Assembly: GCF_010614725.1 (NCBI RefSeq)
Contig: NZ_JAAEHL010000008.1
Span: 62,001-126,000 of the forward strand
Direction of reading: 5' to 3'
Source of the DNA: Flavobacterium ajazii
Lineage (GTDB): Bacteria; Bacteroidota; Bacteroidia; Flavobacteriales; Flavobacteriaceae
DNA length: 64,000 nt
Positions 18,869 to 27,926 of the stretch are shown one piece after another. The first letter of the stretch is position 1; every line of letters begins with the position of its first letter. The translations under genes and the position numbers were made by a program. The notes below the pieces were generated by a model, which saw only the letters and a program-made list of their open reading frames with translations, was not told where the DNA came from and did not search any database.

Positions 18869-21262
18869 ATGAAAAAGTTATATTTAGTTTTTGTCATTTC
18901 CATTTTTTGTGGAAAAATTATAGCACAGTCCAGTCATGTTTTGTGGTACAATCAGCCTGCTGAATATTTTGAAGAAAGCCTCGTTTTAGGAAACGGAAAA
19001 ATGGGCGCAACCGTTTTTGGCGGAGTGAATTCAGATAAAATTTATCTAAACGATATTACGCTTTGGTCGGGCGAGCCTGTAAATGCAAACATGAATTCCG
19101 AAGCATATAAAAATCTTCCGGCAATTCGTGAAGCACTTCAAAATGAAAATTACAAGCTGGCTGAGGAACTCAATAAAAAAATACAGGGAAAAAACTCAGA
19201 GAAATACGCACCTTTAGGAACAATAGAAATTACCAGTTCCAAGAAAGGAAAAGCAATCAATTATCATAGAGAACTGGATATTTCGAATGCAATTTCAAAA
19301 GTAACTTATGAAATTGACGGTGTAAAATTTACAAGAGAATATTTTATTTCTGCACCAGACCAAATTATGATTATTAAATTGATCAGCAGCCAAAAGGGGG
19401 CTTTAAATTTTGATATCAATTTGAGCAGTTTACTAAAATCAAATGTTGAGGTTAAAGACAATGTTTTGTCATTGAACGGAAGGGCGCCAATAAATGAACA
19501 TGCAGGTTATACTGTTCTTCCAAAATATCTTGAAATAAAAGAAAGAGGAACACGATTTACAACTTTGATGAAAATCAAAAATACGGATGGAGAAATTACT
19601 ACTTCTGACAAGACATTAGGTATAAAAAATGCGAGTGAAGCTGTAATTTACGTTTCGATTGCCACAAGTTTCAATGGTTTTGATAAAAATCCTGCTACAG
19701 AAGGTGTAAACGACAAAGCAATTGCATCAGAAAATCTTAAAAAAGCTTTCACAAAACCATTCGATAAATTAAAACAATATCATATTGCCGATTACCAGAA
19801 ATTTTACAATCGGGTAACATTAGACTTAGGGAAAACAACTGCTCCGGATTTGGCTACAGACGAACGTTTGTTGCGTTACGCTGACGGAAAGGAAGACAAA
19901 AACCTTGAAATTCTGTATTTCAATTTCGGACGTTATTTGCTCATCAGTTCTTCGAGAACCTTAGGTGTTCCTGCAAATTTACAGGGACTTTGGAATCCGT
20001 ATTTGAGTCCGCCATGGAGCAGTAATTACACGATGAATATTAATCTGGAAGAGAATTACTGGCTGGCAGAAAACACCAATCTTTCAGAAATGCATCTGCC
20101 ATTGCTGAGTTTCATTAAAAACCTTTCGGTAACCGGAAAAGTTACGGCTAAGACTTTTTATGGAGTTGATAAAGGCTGGGCAGCAGGACATAACTCAGAC
20201 ATCTGGGCAATGACGAATCCGGTTGGTCAATTCGGAAAAGAAGAACCAATGTGGGCTTGCTGGCCAATGGCAGGAGCATGGCTGAGTACTCATATTTGGG
20301 AACATTATATTTTTACTCAAGATCAAAATTATTTAAAAAATGAAGGTTATCCGTTAATGAAAGGTGCGGCCGAATTTTGTATGGGATGGCTGGTAGAAGA
20401 TAAAAACGGAAAGTTAATCACTTCGCCATCAACGTCGCCTGAAAATCAGTATAAACTGTCGGATGGTTTTGTTGGAGCAACCTTATACGGAGGGACAGCT
20501 GATTTAGCTATGATTCGTGAATGTTTTGATAAAACAATTAAAGCTGCTAAGATTTTAAACGTTGATGCCGATTTTGTAAAAAAACTAGAATCTGATTTGG
20601 CCAATTTACATCCGTATCAAATAGGTAAAAAAGGAAATCTGCAGGAATGGTATTTTGATTGGGAAGATAAAGATCCAAAACACCGTCACCAATCGCATTT
20701 ATTCGGACTTTTTCCTGGAGATCACATTACGCCTTTGAAAACTCCGGAATTGGCAGAAGCTTCGAAGAAAACATTAGAAATAAAAGGCGACGAAACCACA
20801 GGCTGGTCAAAAGGCTGGCGAATTAATCTTTGGGCAAGACTTTGGGACGGAAATCGTGCTTATAAAATGTATCGTGAATTACTTCGTTACGTAGATCCGG
20901 ACGGAAAAAAAACCGAAAAGCCAAGAAGAGGAGGAGGAACGTATCCGAATTTATTTGATGCACATCCGCCATTTCAAATCGATGGCAATTTTGGAGGGTC
21001 TGCTGCTGTAGCCGAAATGCTGGTTCAGTCTGATGAAAACGAAATCAGATTATTGCCGGCTTTACCTGATGCCTGGGAAAGCGGTTCTGTAAAAGGAATC
21101 TGTGCTCGTGGCGGTTTCGAAATTGAAATGACATGGAACAATAAAAAGATTCAAAAAATGATTATTTCTTCTAAAAAAGGAGGAAAGACAACATTAATCA
21201 ACAGTGATAAAAAACAAACTATTACTTTGAAAAAAGATCAAAGGCAGGAAATTAACTGGTAG
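18869..21262 (+). CDS. GH95 alpha-L-fucosidase/alpha-L-galactosidase
   Basis: This inverting exo-hydrolase releases terminal alpha-1,2-linked L-fucose (or L-galactose) from xyloglucan side chains. A signal peptide of about 20 residues ends at IAQ. An N-terminal beta domain (about 22-290) precedes the (alpha/alpha)6 barrel. Asn390 and Asn392 in [10 protein letters not shown] correspond to the AfcA pair that activates water. Glu525 (TSPENQY) and Asp705 (IDGNFGG) fit the acid and the third catalytic residue. The length of 797 aa is normal. It is the last gene of the glycan locus and is followed by a strong hairpin terminator at 21284. Confidence 0.87.
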   Translation: MKKLYLVFVISIFCGKIIAQSSHVLWYNQPAEYFEESLVLGNGKMGATVFGGVNSDKIYLNDITLWSGEPVNANMNSEAYKNLPAIREALQNENYKLAEELNKKIQGKNSEKYAPLGTIEITSSKKGKAINYHRELDISNAISKVTYEIDGVKFTREYFISAPDQIMIIKLISSQKGALNFDINLSSLLKSNVEVKDNVLSLNGRAPINEHAGYTVLPKYLEIKERGTRFTTLMKIKNTDGEITTSDKTLGIKNASEAVIYVSIATSFNGFDKNPATEGVNDKAIASENLKKAFTKPFDKLKQYHIADYQKFYNRVTLDLGKTTAPDLATDERLLRYADGKEDKNLEILYFNFGRYLLISSSRTLGVPANLQGLWNPYLSPPWSSNYTMNINLEENYWLAENTNLSEMHLPLLSFIKNLSVTGKVTAKTFYGVDKGWAAGHNSDIWAMTNPVGQFGKEEPMWACWPMAGAWLSTHIWEHYIFTQDQNYLKNEGYPLMKGAAEFCMGWLVEDKNGKLITSPSTSPENQYKLSDGFVGATLYGGTADLAMIRECFDKTIKAAKILNVDADFVKKLESDLANLHPYQIGKKGNLQEWYFDWEDKDPKHRHQSHLFGLFPGDHITPLKTPELAEASKKTLEIKGDETTGWSKGWRINLWARLWDGNRAYKMYRELLRYVDPDGKKTEKPRRGGGTYPNLFDAHPPFQIDGNFGGSAAVAEMLVQSDENEIRLLPALPDAWESGSVKGICARGGFEIEMTWNNKKIQKMIISSKKGGKTTLINSDKKQTITLKKDQRQEINW

Positions 21263-21283
21263 ATAAAATGTTTAAAAATACTT

Positions 21284-21316
21284 AAACCCGACAGGTTTCA
21301 AAAATCTGTCGGGTTT
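21284..21316. terminator. Bidirectional hairpin terminator after the glycan locus
   Basis: A perfect 11-bp stem AAACCCGACAG (21284-21294) / CTGTCGGGTTT (21306-21316) is followed by T-rich sequence on the + strand and by A/T-rich sequence on the other. It lies between the convergent GH95 gene and the barrel protein gene, so it probably ends both transcripts. Confidence 0.8.
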
Positions 21317-21341
21317 GTTTTTAATAAAGCTATTAACTAAA

Positions 21342-22016
21342 TCAATCCAATTTGTAATTATATCCAATTTGCAAATAAAAAGGAACCAAAGGAGAAGTCC
21401 TGAAATCCTCGGTCATTACTTTTCCTGCTCTTATAGTCAGGTCGCTTCTGTTAAACGAATAACCACCCTGAATTCCGAAATTGAAGTTTCCTCCAGTCGT
21501 AGGTTCGTACCAGCCATTTTTTACTTCAGGATAAACGTTTTTGTAAATATCCTTATGTTTAAAATGTGTAACAATGGCCTGGTCAAAACCAAATTCACCT
21601 GCTGAAAACCATTTAGGTTTGTAATAACCGATTATTGCCGTTGCATCTGCACCAAAATTTTGTAAAGTGACCAACGGATTTCCATAGTGCCTGTAAATTC
21701 CGTGAACAGCCACATTAAAATGGAAATTTTCAATCTGGTACAGGTTAATTTGTCCGCCTATTTTGGTTTTAAAATCATCAAATATTACTTCGCCTGAAGC
21801 AAAAGAAATAGCGCTTTCCAGTACAATTGGTATTTTGGTTTCTAATTTATAGCCATATCCTATTCCGTATACGAAACCATATTCCCAGCCTGCATTTGCA
21901 TTCAGGATGTGTTTTTGTTCCTTTTGAATGCTTTTCCAGTTAATAGTCTGTGAGTGTAAAATGTTGAATGTAAAAAGTGAAATGAGAAATGTAATGAGTG
22001 TCAATATTGCTTTCAT
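21342..22016 (-). CDS. Outer membrane beta-barrel protein of unknown function
   Basis: The function is not recognised. The 224-aa protein has a signal peptide of about 22 residues (ends at HSQ). It then runs in alternating hydrophobic/polar stretches with many aromatic residues and ends with aromatic-rich strands (PFYLQIGYNYKL), as expected of a small outer-membrane beta-barrel. It starts 6 bp after the alpha/beta hydrolase lipoprotein gene on the same strand, so the two are probably co-transcribed, and its 3' end faces the glycan locus terminator. Confidence 0.6.
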   Translation of the reverse strand: MKAILTLITFLISLFTFNILHSQTINWKSIQKEQKHILNANAGWEYGFVYGIGYGYKLETKIPIVLESAISFASGEVIFDDFKTKIGGQINLYQIENFHFNVAVHGIYRHYGNPLVTLQNFGADATAIIGYYKPKWFSAGEFGFDQAIVTHFKHKDIYKNVYPEVKNGWYEPTTGGNFNFGIQGGYSFNRSDLTIRAGKVMTEDFRTSPLVPFYLQIGYNYKLD

Positions 22017-22022
22017 TGCAGG

Positions 22023-23015
22023 TTATTTTAAATCGTTTAAATAATTCAATACTAAGGGGTGTACATTCTCCCATTTAAAATATATCATTTCGTGTCCGGT
22101 ACCTTTCACTTCAGCAATCTCTGAGCTTGGAAAAAATGCAGCTTCTTTTTGAGCAAAATGCAAACCGTAGGACTTATTTTTCTCTCCGTATAAAAACAAA
22201 ACTTTGGTTTTATATTGGCTTAAATTGGTCGTAAAATCAAAACCGTCATTTTCGGCAATACCAATAAAACTATTTAATACTGCTGTGCCCATTCTCCAGA
22301 AAGGCGAGGGGCCTTCAATTCCCTCTTCGTTTCCTTTGGCATAAGAAAAACTGGTAGAAATTCCCATTTTATAATCTAGGACTTCATGTTCGTTTTCTTT
22401 TCCGGTTAAGAACTGATCCATGTAAAATAAGTCACTTGTGGCTTCAGAAAATAAATTTAATTTTCGGCTTGATTCCCCATATTCATCCAATAACTTTTTA
22501 TTGAGTCCGCCGGGTTCTGCCAGAATAACTCCGTTTATAAGGGTTGGATAAGAATTTACATAAGCCGCAGCAAGCATGGCGCCCCAGGAATGTCCAAACA
22601 GAAACACCTTTTGAGTATTAGAAGTACGGTAATGTGAGATGACTTCTGTAAGATCGTCAAGAACCAACTGAATGGAATAACTGTTTTGGTTGTGCCTTTT
22701 GGATAATCCGGAACCTCTCTGGTCGTAAAAAATGATATAATAACCATCGTTTGCCAGTTCTTTTGCATTTAGTGAACTGCGATAATCAGAACCTGGACCA
22801 CCGTGTAGAAATACCACCATTGGATTGTTCGGGTTTCCGAAAGTTTCAGCGTGCAACTGCGTACCATTAACAAAAATAGAAGGCAGAGATACATTCTGAT
22901 CTACTGTTTTTGGAACCAGATTTCCGAGTTGATTGGTGTACTTTTCTTCTTCACATCCTAAAAAAAAGAAAAGAGAAAAAGCGATTGCTATCGAATAGAA
23001 TACTTGATTTTTCAT
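22023..23015 (-). CDS. Alpha/beta hydrolase lipoprotein (S33 peptidase-like)
   Basis: This alpha/beta-hydrolase resembles proline iminopeptidases and related hydrolases. The start at 23015 (MKNQVF) gives a proper lipoprotein signal with Cys21; a longer frame to 23075 would bury it. The oxyanion motif HGGPG (71-75) and nucleophile Ser143 in GHSWG are present, with the catalytic His in TGHEMIY near the C-terminus and an Asp expected before it. It sits next to a membrane-bound AraC-type regulator gene, also on the - strand, and upstream of the barrel gene. The substrate is unknown. Peptidase activity is inferred from the HGGPG/GHSWG combination. Confidence 0.78.
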   Translation of the reverse strand: MKNQVFYSIAIAFSLFFFLGCEEEKYTNQLGNLVPKTVDQNVSLPSIFVNGTQLHAETFGNPNNPMVVFLHGGPGSDYRSSLNAKELANDGYYIIFYDQRGSGLSKRHNQNSYSIQLVLDDLTEVISHYRTSNTQKVFLFGHSWGAMLAAAYVNSYPTLINGVILAEPGGLNKKLLDEYGESSRKLNLFSEATSDLFYMDQFLTGKENEHEVLDYKMGISTSFSYAKGNEEGIEGPSPFWRMGTAVLNSFIGIAENDGFDFTTNLSQYKTKVLFLYGEKNKSYGLHFAQKEAAFFPSSEIAEVKGTGHEMIYFKWENVHPLVLNYLNDLK

Positions 23016-23094
23016 TGCATAGTTTTTTAAAATTTTATGCAAAGATGTATTCTGAAAGGGTATCGGTCGCCCCAACTTGTAAGGTGGTTCTCTT

Positions 23095-24222
23095 TTATTT
23101 CAAATATTCTGATGGAGAAAGACCTGTTACTTTTTTGAAATTGCGGTTGAAAGCAGTTTTAGAATTAAAGCCACATTCAAAAGCTAAAGAAAGCAAAGTA
23201 AATTTTTGGTTTTCCGGAAGTGTAATGATTTTTTTAAATTCTTCTACCCGCTGATAATTGATGTAATCATAAAAGTTTCTTTGCTCCACAGAATTAATTA
23301 CTTGTGAAAGTATGTTGGGATGCACTTTTAATTTTTGGGATAATTCGGCTAACGTCAACTCAGCGTTTTTGTAAAGTTTTTCATTCTCCATGAGGTTAGT
23401 TAGATTTTTGTGAATTGCCAAAAGTTCTGTACTATCTAATCCTGATTTTTCATATTTAATTTTCTCCGCTTGAGGTTCCGTCGGAATGTTTTCTAATGCA
23501 GAAACTACAGTTTCATTATTTTCAGAAGCAGGTTTATTAGTAAAAATTCCAACCTGTTTTATTCCGAAATAACCAATAAAAAACAAATACAACACAACGG
23601 TAGAAAATATATACGGATCATCGCAAAAAATAACTACTACCCAGATCACACCGGATCCTAAGATTAAATAACTCAGCCATCTCAGGTTAATTTTTTCGGT
23701 AAAGGAAAATTGCTCGGTAATGTTTTTGCGGTGTTTCGAAAGTTTTTGCAAAGAAAGCAACGCATATAAAATTCCTGAAATAATCACTGTGATGTATACA
23801 ATGAGAAGTAATTGTTCGTAACCCTTGCCTTCATTTTTATAAATATCTATTTTTTCATCAGAAGACAATCCAAAAAACGGAATGAGTAGCAGTATGGCAA
23901 TTATAAAAGGGATAAAATGAAGCAGGCTGTATTTTTTATTCTGATTCTGATTCGTTAAAGCTGAAGTATATAAGTATAAAAAAGGTCCCTGAACCAATGG
24001 CATCGGAATTTCGAATCCGAGTAAAAAAGGGAATTTTATATGTTCATTATTAAAATGGAGGTAGAATAAAATCAGGTGAAAGCCTGTAAAAAATAACCAA
24101 AGCGCTAAAATTTTATCAGCTTCGCTTTTGTTTTTTTTGCTGGTTAAAATAATAACTAAAAAAAAGGTAATTATAATTCCCGTTAAGTAAAGCATACTGT
24201 TGTAAGGCTTTTGATTAAACAA
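23095..24222 (-). CDS. Membrane-anchored AraC-family transcriptional regulator
   Basis: The protein has an N-terminal half of about seven hydrophobic segments (residues 10-225) followed by a cytoplasmic linker and a C-terminal AraC double helix-turn-helix (about 285-373, ending with the signature AFNRNFKKVTGLSPSEYL). This is a widespread Bacteroidota architecture in which the membrane part presumably senses a signal. An alternative start at 24195 (MLYLTG) would remove nine residues and leave the first membrane segment intact. It is upstream of the hydrolase/barrel pair on the same strand and may control it; no operator can be named from the sequence. Confidence 0.8.
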   Translation of the reverse strand: MFNQKPYNSMLYLTGIIITFFLVIILTSKKNKSEADKILALWLFFTGFHLILFYLHFNNEHIKFPFLLGFEIPMPLVQGPFLYLYTSALTNQNQNKKYSLLHFIPFIIAILLLIPFFGLSSDEKIDIYKNEGKGYEQLLLIVYITVIISGILYALLSLQKLSKHRKNITEQFSFTEKINLRWLSYLILGSGVIWVVVIFCDDPYIFSTVVLYLFFIGYFGIKQVGIFTNKPASENNETVVSALENIPTEPQAEKIKYEKSGLDSTELLAIHKNLTNLMENEKLYKNAELTLAELSQKLKVHPNILSQVINSVEQRNFYDYINYQRVEEFKKIITLPENQKFTLLSLAFECGFNSKTAFNRNFKKVTGLSPSEYLK

Positions 24223-24324
24223 CTCTTAAGACGAAGCAATATAATTTATTTATACCGGATAATAGTTTTGAAAAGGTAAAATGTTGAACAAAGCATCTCA
24301 TTAGCAAAACAATAGAATTGATGA

Positions 24325-24354
24325 TTGCAGAACAATCTAATTTTGCTAACTTTG
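24325..24354 (+). promoter_or_regulatory. Promoter of the Panacea-domain gene
   Basis: TTG at 24325-24327, a 19-bp spacer and TAACTTTG at 24347-24354 match the Bacteroidota consensus exactly. Transcription would start near 24360, 14 nt before the ATG at 24374. Confidence 0.7.
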
Positions 24355-24373
24355 ATAAATATATTTTATAGTT

Positions 24374-24835
24374 ATGTCTTACAATCCAACAACAGTTGCG
24401 AATTATTTTATAGGGAAATATTCCAAAACCGGAAATCTTACTCCTATGAAAATAATCAAGCTAACTTATATTGCGTATGGCTGGTATCTGGCGCTGACAG
24501 ATAAACAACAACGCCTGATTGATGAAAACCCGATTGCATGGGATTTTGGCCCTGTTTTTCCATCTTTGTATTACAGTATAAAACAATACAAGAAAGAAAA
24601 AATAACAGAAAAAATTCCAAATCCGACTAAGAACGAAAAAATCTCACCTGAAGACGAAAAATTTCTTGATAAAATATGGGATCTTTACGGGAGATATGAT
24701 GGGATTTATTTAAGTGCATTAACCCATATTGAGGGAACTCCGTGGCAAAAAGCATATCAAAAGGATTCTAATATTATGATATCCGATGATGAGATTTATG
24801 AGCACTATAAAACCAAACTAAAACCACTTTCTTAA
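24374..24835 (+). CDS. Panacea-domain (SocA/GepA-like, DUF4065) probable antitoxin
   Basis: The 153-aa protein matches the Panacea/DUF4065 family. The signs are the start NYFIGKY, then PMKIIKLTYIAYGWYLAL, the WDFGPVFPSLYYSIKQY segment and the C-terminal THIEGTPWQKAY. Proteins of this domain neutralise very different toxins, including small membrane proteins, usually as the first gene of a two-gene operon. Here a two-TM protein gene starts 1 bp downstream. Its promoter is at 24325-24354. Panacea proteins also occur in phages (GepA). The pairing with a membrane protein makes an antitoxin role the best reading. Confidence 0.75.
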   Translation: MSYNPTTVANYFIGKYSKTGNLTPMKIIKLTYIAYGWYLALTDKQQRLIDENPIAWDFGPVFPSLYYSIKQYKKEKITEKIPNPTKNEKISPEDEKFLDKIWDLYGRYDGIYLSALTHIEGTPWQKAYQKDSNIMISDDEIYEHYKTKLKPLS

Positions 24836-24836
24836 G

Positions 24837-25199
24837 ATGTCAGCATCATTTGACTTAAGCCGTATCTCAATCGAAAACACTCCGGCAGTTACACCGGAAG
24901 ATATCACAAATGCCCGTGCACAAAATCAGATTCTTGAAGATCGGCTTGGGAGTGCTAAAATTGGCAGGTTTTTGGAAGATACCCGTTTGAGGAGGTATCT
25001 TACCTATATTTTTTCATTTATTATTTTTCTTTGGCTTTCAGCAGTTATTTCGATTTTGTATTTTAATAATAACGTTTTGAATTTGAAATTACCCGAAAAC
25101 GTTTTGATTACTTTGCTGACAACAACATCAATAAATGTAATCGGGATGATGCTGATTATTCTGAAAAATTTATTTCCCCAAGTACCGAATCAGGATTAA
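24837..25199 (+). CDS. Small two-TM membrane protein, probable Panacea-linked toxin
   Basis: This 120-aa protein of unrecognised family has a polar N-terminal half with a helical, probably coiled-coil segment (about 20-50) and two hydrophobic segments at about 56-78 and 90-112. The gap to the Panacea gene is 1 bp, so the two are certainly co-transcribed and probably translationally coupled. Membrane-active toxins paired with Panacea antitoxins are known, and the position as second gene fits. An alternative is a membrane sensor that works with the Panacea protein. No toxicity can be deduced from sequence alone. Confidence 0.6.
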   Translation: MSASFDLSRISIENTPAVTPEDITNARAQNQILEDRLGSAKIGRFLEDTRLRRYLTYIFSFIIFLWLSAVISILYFNNNVLNLKLPENVLITLLTTTSINVIGMMLIILKNLFPQVPNQD

Positions 25200-25222
25200 T
25201 AAACGGTAAAAATTAAAGAAAA

Positions 25223-25245
25223 TGTCAGGCTGAGCGGAGTCGAAG
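25223..25245. repeat. Short REP-like element (GTCAGGCTGAGCGGAGTCGAAG)
   Basis: This sequence, running into AGCTTCTCAA, is of the GTCAGGCTGAGCG(G/C)AGTCGAAG type that I recall as a common intergenic repeat in many bacteria including Flavobacterium. It stands between the convergent membrane-protein gene and cvpA. Only one copy is present in this window, so the repeat nature rests on memory. Confidence 0.4.
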
Positions 25246-25263
25246 CTTCTCAAATAGGATGAA

Positions 25264-25794
25264 TTATTCTTTTTCTACAGACTTTTCAGCATTAGCTTTT
25301 TTTAAACTTTCATATCCTTTTTCAATCGAAGGATATATAAAAGCGGCTACTTTTTTAATTGGATTATAAAAAATATAGTTGTCTAAAGTTTCTTTTTTAG
25401 CAAAAGTGTGATTGAAATTAATTTTTTCAAACAGTGCTATAAAAATACTTACGATCAAAACAGTTTTCAAAACCCTGAAAAAGCCCCCGCCTAACTTATT
25501 CGGTAATCCTAAATAAGCAAAATCAGCTATTCCGGTTAAAATTTTTGCTAAGAAATAAACTCCGATGACTACTAAAATAAAAGTCAGGATAAAAGCGGTA
25601 ACCTGAACTGTGTTCGGATTCCAGGAAACATATTTGACAATGATGTTTTTTAGAAAAGAAGAGAATTTAATAGCTATATAAATTCCTAATAGTAAAGAAA
25701 TAAAAGAAGCAACTTCTACAAAAAGACCATTTTTGATGCCTTTGTACAGGCTGAAGGCCAAAAGTGCCCCTAAAATTATGTCGAAAAAACTCAT
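25264..25794 (-). CDS. CvpA family membrane protein
   Basis: The 176-aa protein belongs to the CvpA (colicin V production) family: it begins MSFFDIILGALLAFSLYKGIKNG and has four hydrophobic segments (about 2-20, 27-45, 63-85, 100-122) and a basic/acidic tail. Family members are linked to envelope integrity and cell-envelope stress; the exact role is unsettled. The ATG at 25794 is chosen because the longer frame to 25821 adds only a poor leader (MRLIKTTVN). It is a single gene, divergent from the conserved hypothetical at 25927. Confidence 0.8.
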   Translation of the reverse strand: MSFFDIILGALLAFSLYKGIKNGLFVEVASFISLLLGIYIAIKFSSFLKNIIVKYVSWNPNTVQVTAFILTFILVVIGVYFLAKILTGIADFAYLGLPNKLGGGFFRVLKTVLIVSIFIALFEKINFNHTFAKKETLDNYIFYNPIKKVAAFIYPSIEKGYESLKKANAEKSVEKE

Positions 25795-25926
25795 ATTTAC
25801 AGTTGTTTTAATGAGGCGCAAATATAAAAGAATTTATCAGGGATATGTTCTCAAATTTCAACTCCGTATCTTTGCAAGCTAAATTTTATGGTTTAATTCA
25901 CAATTCATAATTTATAATTTTTAAAA

Positions 25927-26283
25927 ATGTCAAGGGATACACAACTAAAAGAGCGTTGGGAAAAGCTCGTCGATATATTGTCCAACCAGTTTTCGCAAGG
26001 CGAAGATTTAGATTTGGACTCCATAATTTACCTGATCGGAGTTCAGGAACTGGGGAAAGTACATCGTGAATTTAAAAAAGACGAAAAATTAAACTTAATG
26101 CATATTGCCATTTGCAGATTATTAGAACCTTACGGGTTTTATGAATTCGAATATTTTGACGCAGAGGGCTGGCCACATTATAAAGTAAAAGAACAGCTGC
26201 CTGCATTAAAAGCCGGTGAACAATCGGTTTTGATGAAAGAAGCGATTGTAAATTATTTTTTAGAGAGACAACTTATTGATTAA
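25927..26283 (+). CDS. Conserved hypothetical protein of Flavobacteriia
   Basis: No function can be named. The 118-aa soluble, acidic, mostly helical protein has no signal peptide and contains HREFKKDEKLNLMHIAICRLLEPYGFYEF, a conserved-looking core rich in aromatic residues. A -7 box TATCTTTG at 25867-25874 lies in the right place, but no -33 TTG is present. It is located between cvpA (divergent) and pheS (same strand, 126 bp apart). Confidence 0.6.
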   Translation: MSRDTQLKERWEKLVDILSNQFSQGEDLDLDSIIYLIGVQELGKVHREFKKDEKLNLMHIAICRLLEPYGFYEFEYFDAEGWPHYKVKEQLPALKAGEQSVLMKEAIVNYFLERQLID

Positions 26284-26409
26284 AAAAAAGATATTAAAGA
26301 GAAGATTTTAGATTTTGGTCTGAAAATATAACAGAACTTTAGAAATACTTCTGACTTCTCACACCTAATATCTGACTTTTTTCCTTAAATTTGTACCCTC
26401 AATTGAAGA

Positions 26410-27435
26410 ATGAAAATGATAGACAAGATAAAAGAACATATCGAGGAAGCTAAAGCCTTTAATGATAAAAATAAAGAATCTTTAGAGAAGTTCCGTGTTA
26501 AATATTTAGGAAGTAATGGTTTGTTGAGGGAACTTTTTACAGAGTTTAGAAATATCCCAAACGACCAGAAAAAAGATTTTGGACAGGTAATAAATACTTT
26601 AAAAGCAGTAGCTGAAGAAAAAGTAAGATCTATTCAGGAAGAATTGGAAAGCAAAGAAGAGGTAAAAAGCTTTTTTGGAGACTTAACGCGTTCACCTGAG
26701 CCTGTAATTATTGGTTCGCGTCATCCTATTTCGATTGTTAAAAATCAAATTATAGATATTTTTGCCAACATCGGCTTCAACGTTTCCGAAGGTCCGGAAA
26801 TAGAAGACGACTGGCATAATTTTACTGCACTGAACTTGCCTGAATACCATCCGGCGCGTGATATGCAGGATACGTTTTTTATCCAGACCAATCCTGATGT
26901 GCTGTTGCGTACGCATACATCATCTGTTCAGGTGCGTTATATGGAAAACCACAAACCGCCAATTCGTACGATTTCTCCGGGACGCGTGTTTCGTAACGAA
27001 GCGATTTCGTCTCGTTCGCACTGTATTTTCCATCAGGTAGAAGGTTTGTACATTGATAAAGATGTTTCTTTTGCCGATTTAAAACAGACGTTGCTTTATT
27101 TTACAAAAGAAATGTTCGGGAAATCTAAAATCCGTCTACGTCCATCATACTTTCCGTTTACAGAACCAAGTGCCGAAATTGATATTTACTGGGGTTTAAA
27201 AACCGAAACCGATTACCGTATCACAAAAGGAACCGGATGGCTGGAAATTGGAGGCTGCGGAATGGTAGATCCAAATGTTTTGAAAAACTGTGATATCAAC
27301 CCGGACGAATACAACGGTTTTGCTTTCGGAATGGGAGTAGAGCGTATCGCAATGCTTTTATATCAAATTGGGGATATCCGTATGTTTTACGAAAATGATG
27401 TTCGCTTCTTAGAGCAATTCAAAGCAAATATTTAA
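26410..27435 (+). CDS. pheS: Phenylalanine-tRNA ligase alpha subunit
   Basis: PheS charges tRNA-Phe together with the beta subunit PheT, which is not in this window. The N-terminal coiled-coil tRNA-binding arm covers about 1-90. The class II core carries motif 2 (GRVFRNEAISSRSHCIFHQVEG) and motif 3 (GFAFGMGVERIAMLLYQI) near the C-terminus. The length of 341 aa is normal. A -7 box TAAATTTG stands at 26386-26393, 17 bp before the start; no good -33 box is seen. ATG 26410 and ATG 26416 are both possible. The separation of pheS and pheT is common in Bacteroidota. Confidence 0.95.
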   Translation: MKMIDKIKEHIEEAKAFNDKNKESLEKFRVKYLGSNGLLRELFTEFRNIPNDQKKDFGQVINTLKAVAEEKVRSIQEELESKEEVKSFFGDLTRSPEPVIIGSRHPISIVKNQIIDIFANIGFNVSEGPEIEDDWHNFTALNLPEYHPARDMQDTFFIQTNPDVLLRTHTSSVQVRYMENHKPPIRTISPGRVFRNEAISSRSHCIFHQVEGLYIDKDVSFADLKQTLLYFTKEMFGKSKIRLRPSYFPFTEPSAEIDIYWGLKTETDYRITKGTGWLEIGGCGMVDPNVLKNCDINPDEYNGFAFGMGVERIAMLLYQIGDIRMFYENDVRFLEQFKANI

Positions 27436-27448
27436 AAAATAAGTTATT

Positions 27449-27495
27449 AGTAAATAGTGATTAGTAAAGAGCTTTCTTTCTAATCACTATTTACT
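27449..27495. repeat. 16-bp perfect inverted repeat after pheS
   Basis: The arms AGTAAATAGTGATTAG (27449-27464) and CTAATCACTATTTACT (27480-27495) are exact complements with a 15-nt loop and are followed by T-rich sequence. This could end the pheS transcript, although the next gene starts 20 bp later. The AT-rich arms look like a dispersed Flavobacterium intergenic repeat. Confidence 0.6.
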
Positions 27496-27514
27496 TTTTA
27501 CTATTCACTAAAAA

Positions 27515-27922
27515 ATGAAAAAAGATATAATAATTCCCGAAGTTGAAAACGTATTCTTAGCCGCCGTTCAGGAATGGAGCGACGATTTTATGGAAAAAGT
27601 GTGGTACGCTTATCTGGTAAACGACAGCGATTTTAACTTAGATAGTGTAATGGTGGTTTCGAAAGCATTTGGAACTATTGATGGCGAAATGAAAAAAACA
27701 TCTATCCTTCGACATGCTTTTGTTGAGGTTCCTGCGGTTTCAGTAGTAAAAATCGAAATGATTGAAAAGAGTCTTTTAGTTTTAAACAACGAGTTTATGG
27801 TAACTTTCTTCATCGGAAACACTTTATATGACAAGAAATTTATCTTCAAATCAAACTTAATCAACGAAAACAATACCGAAGAAGTGCCGATTCTTTTTGT
27901 TGAAGGAATTATGGTGAAATAA
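27515..27922 (+). CDS. Conserved hypothetical protein
   Basis: This 135-aa soluble protein of unknown function has the start KKDIIIPEVENVFLAAVQEWSDDF, a predicted alpha/beta pattern and no signal or membrane segments. It follows pheS on the same strand after the inverted repeat at 27449 and is convergent with the 5-formyl-THF cyclo-ligase gene, with 4 bp between the stop codons. Similar short proteins are common in Flavobacteriia, but I cannot tie them to a role. Confidence 0.55.
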   Translation: MKKDIIIPEVENVFLAAVQEWSDDFMEKVWYAYLVNDSDFNLDSVMVVSKAFGTIDGEMKKTSILRHAFVEVPAVSVVKIEMIEKSLLVLNNEFMVTFFIGNTLYDKKFIFKSNLINENNTEEVPILFVEGIMVK

Positions 27923-27926
27923 TTTT

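Noticed and set aside
21315-21605. + strand frame of 96 codons opposite the barrel protein gene
   Set aside because: It is antisense to a gene with a signal peptide and beta-barrel pattern and starts in the terminator; no likeness to any family.
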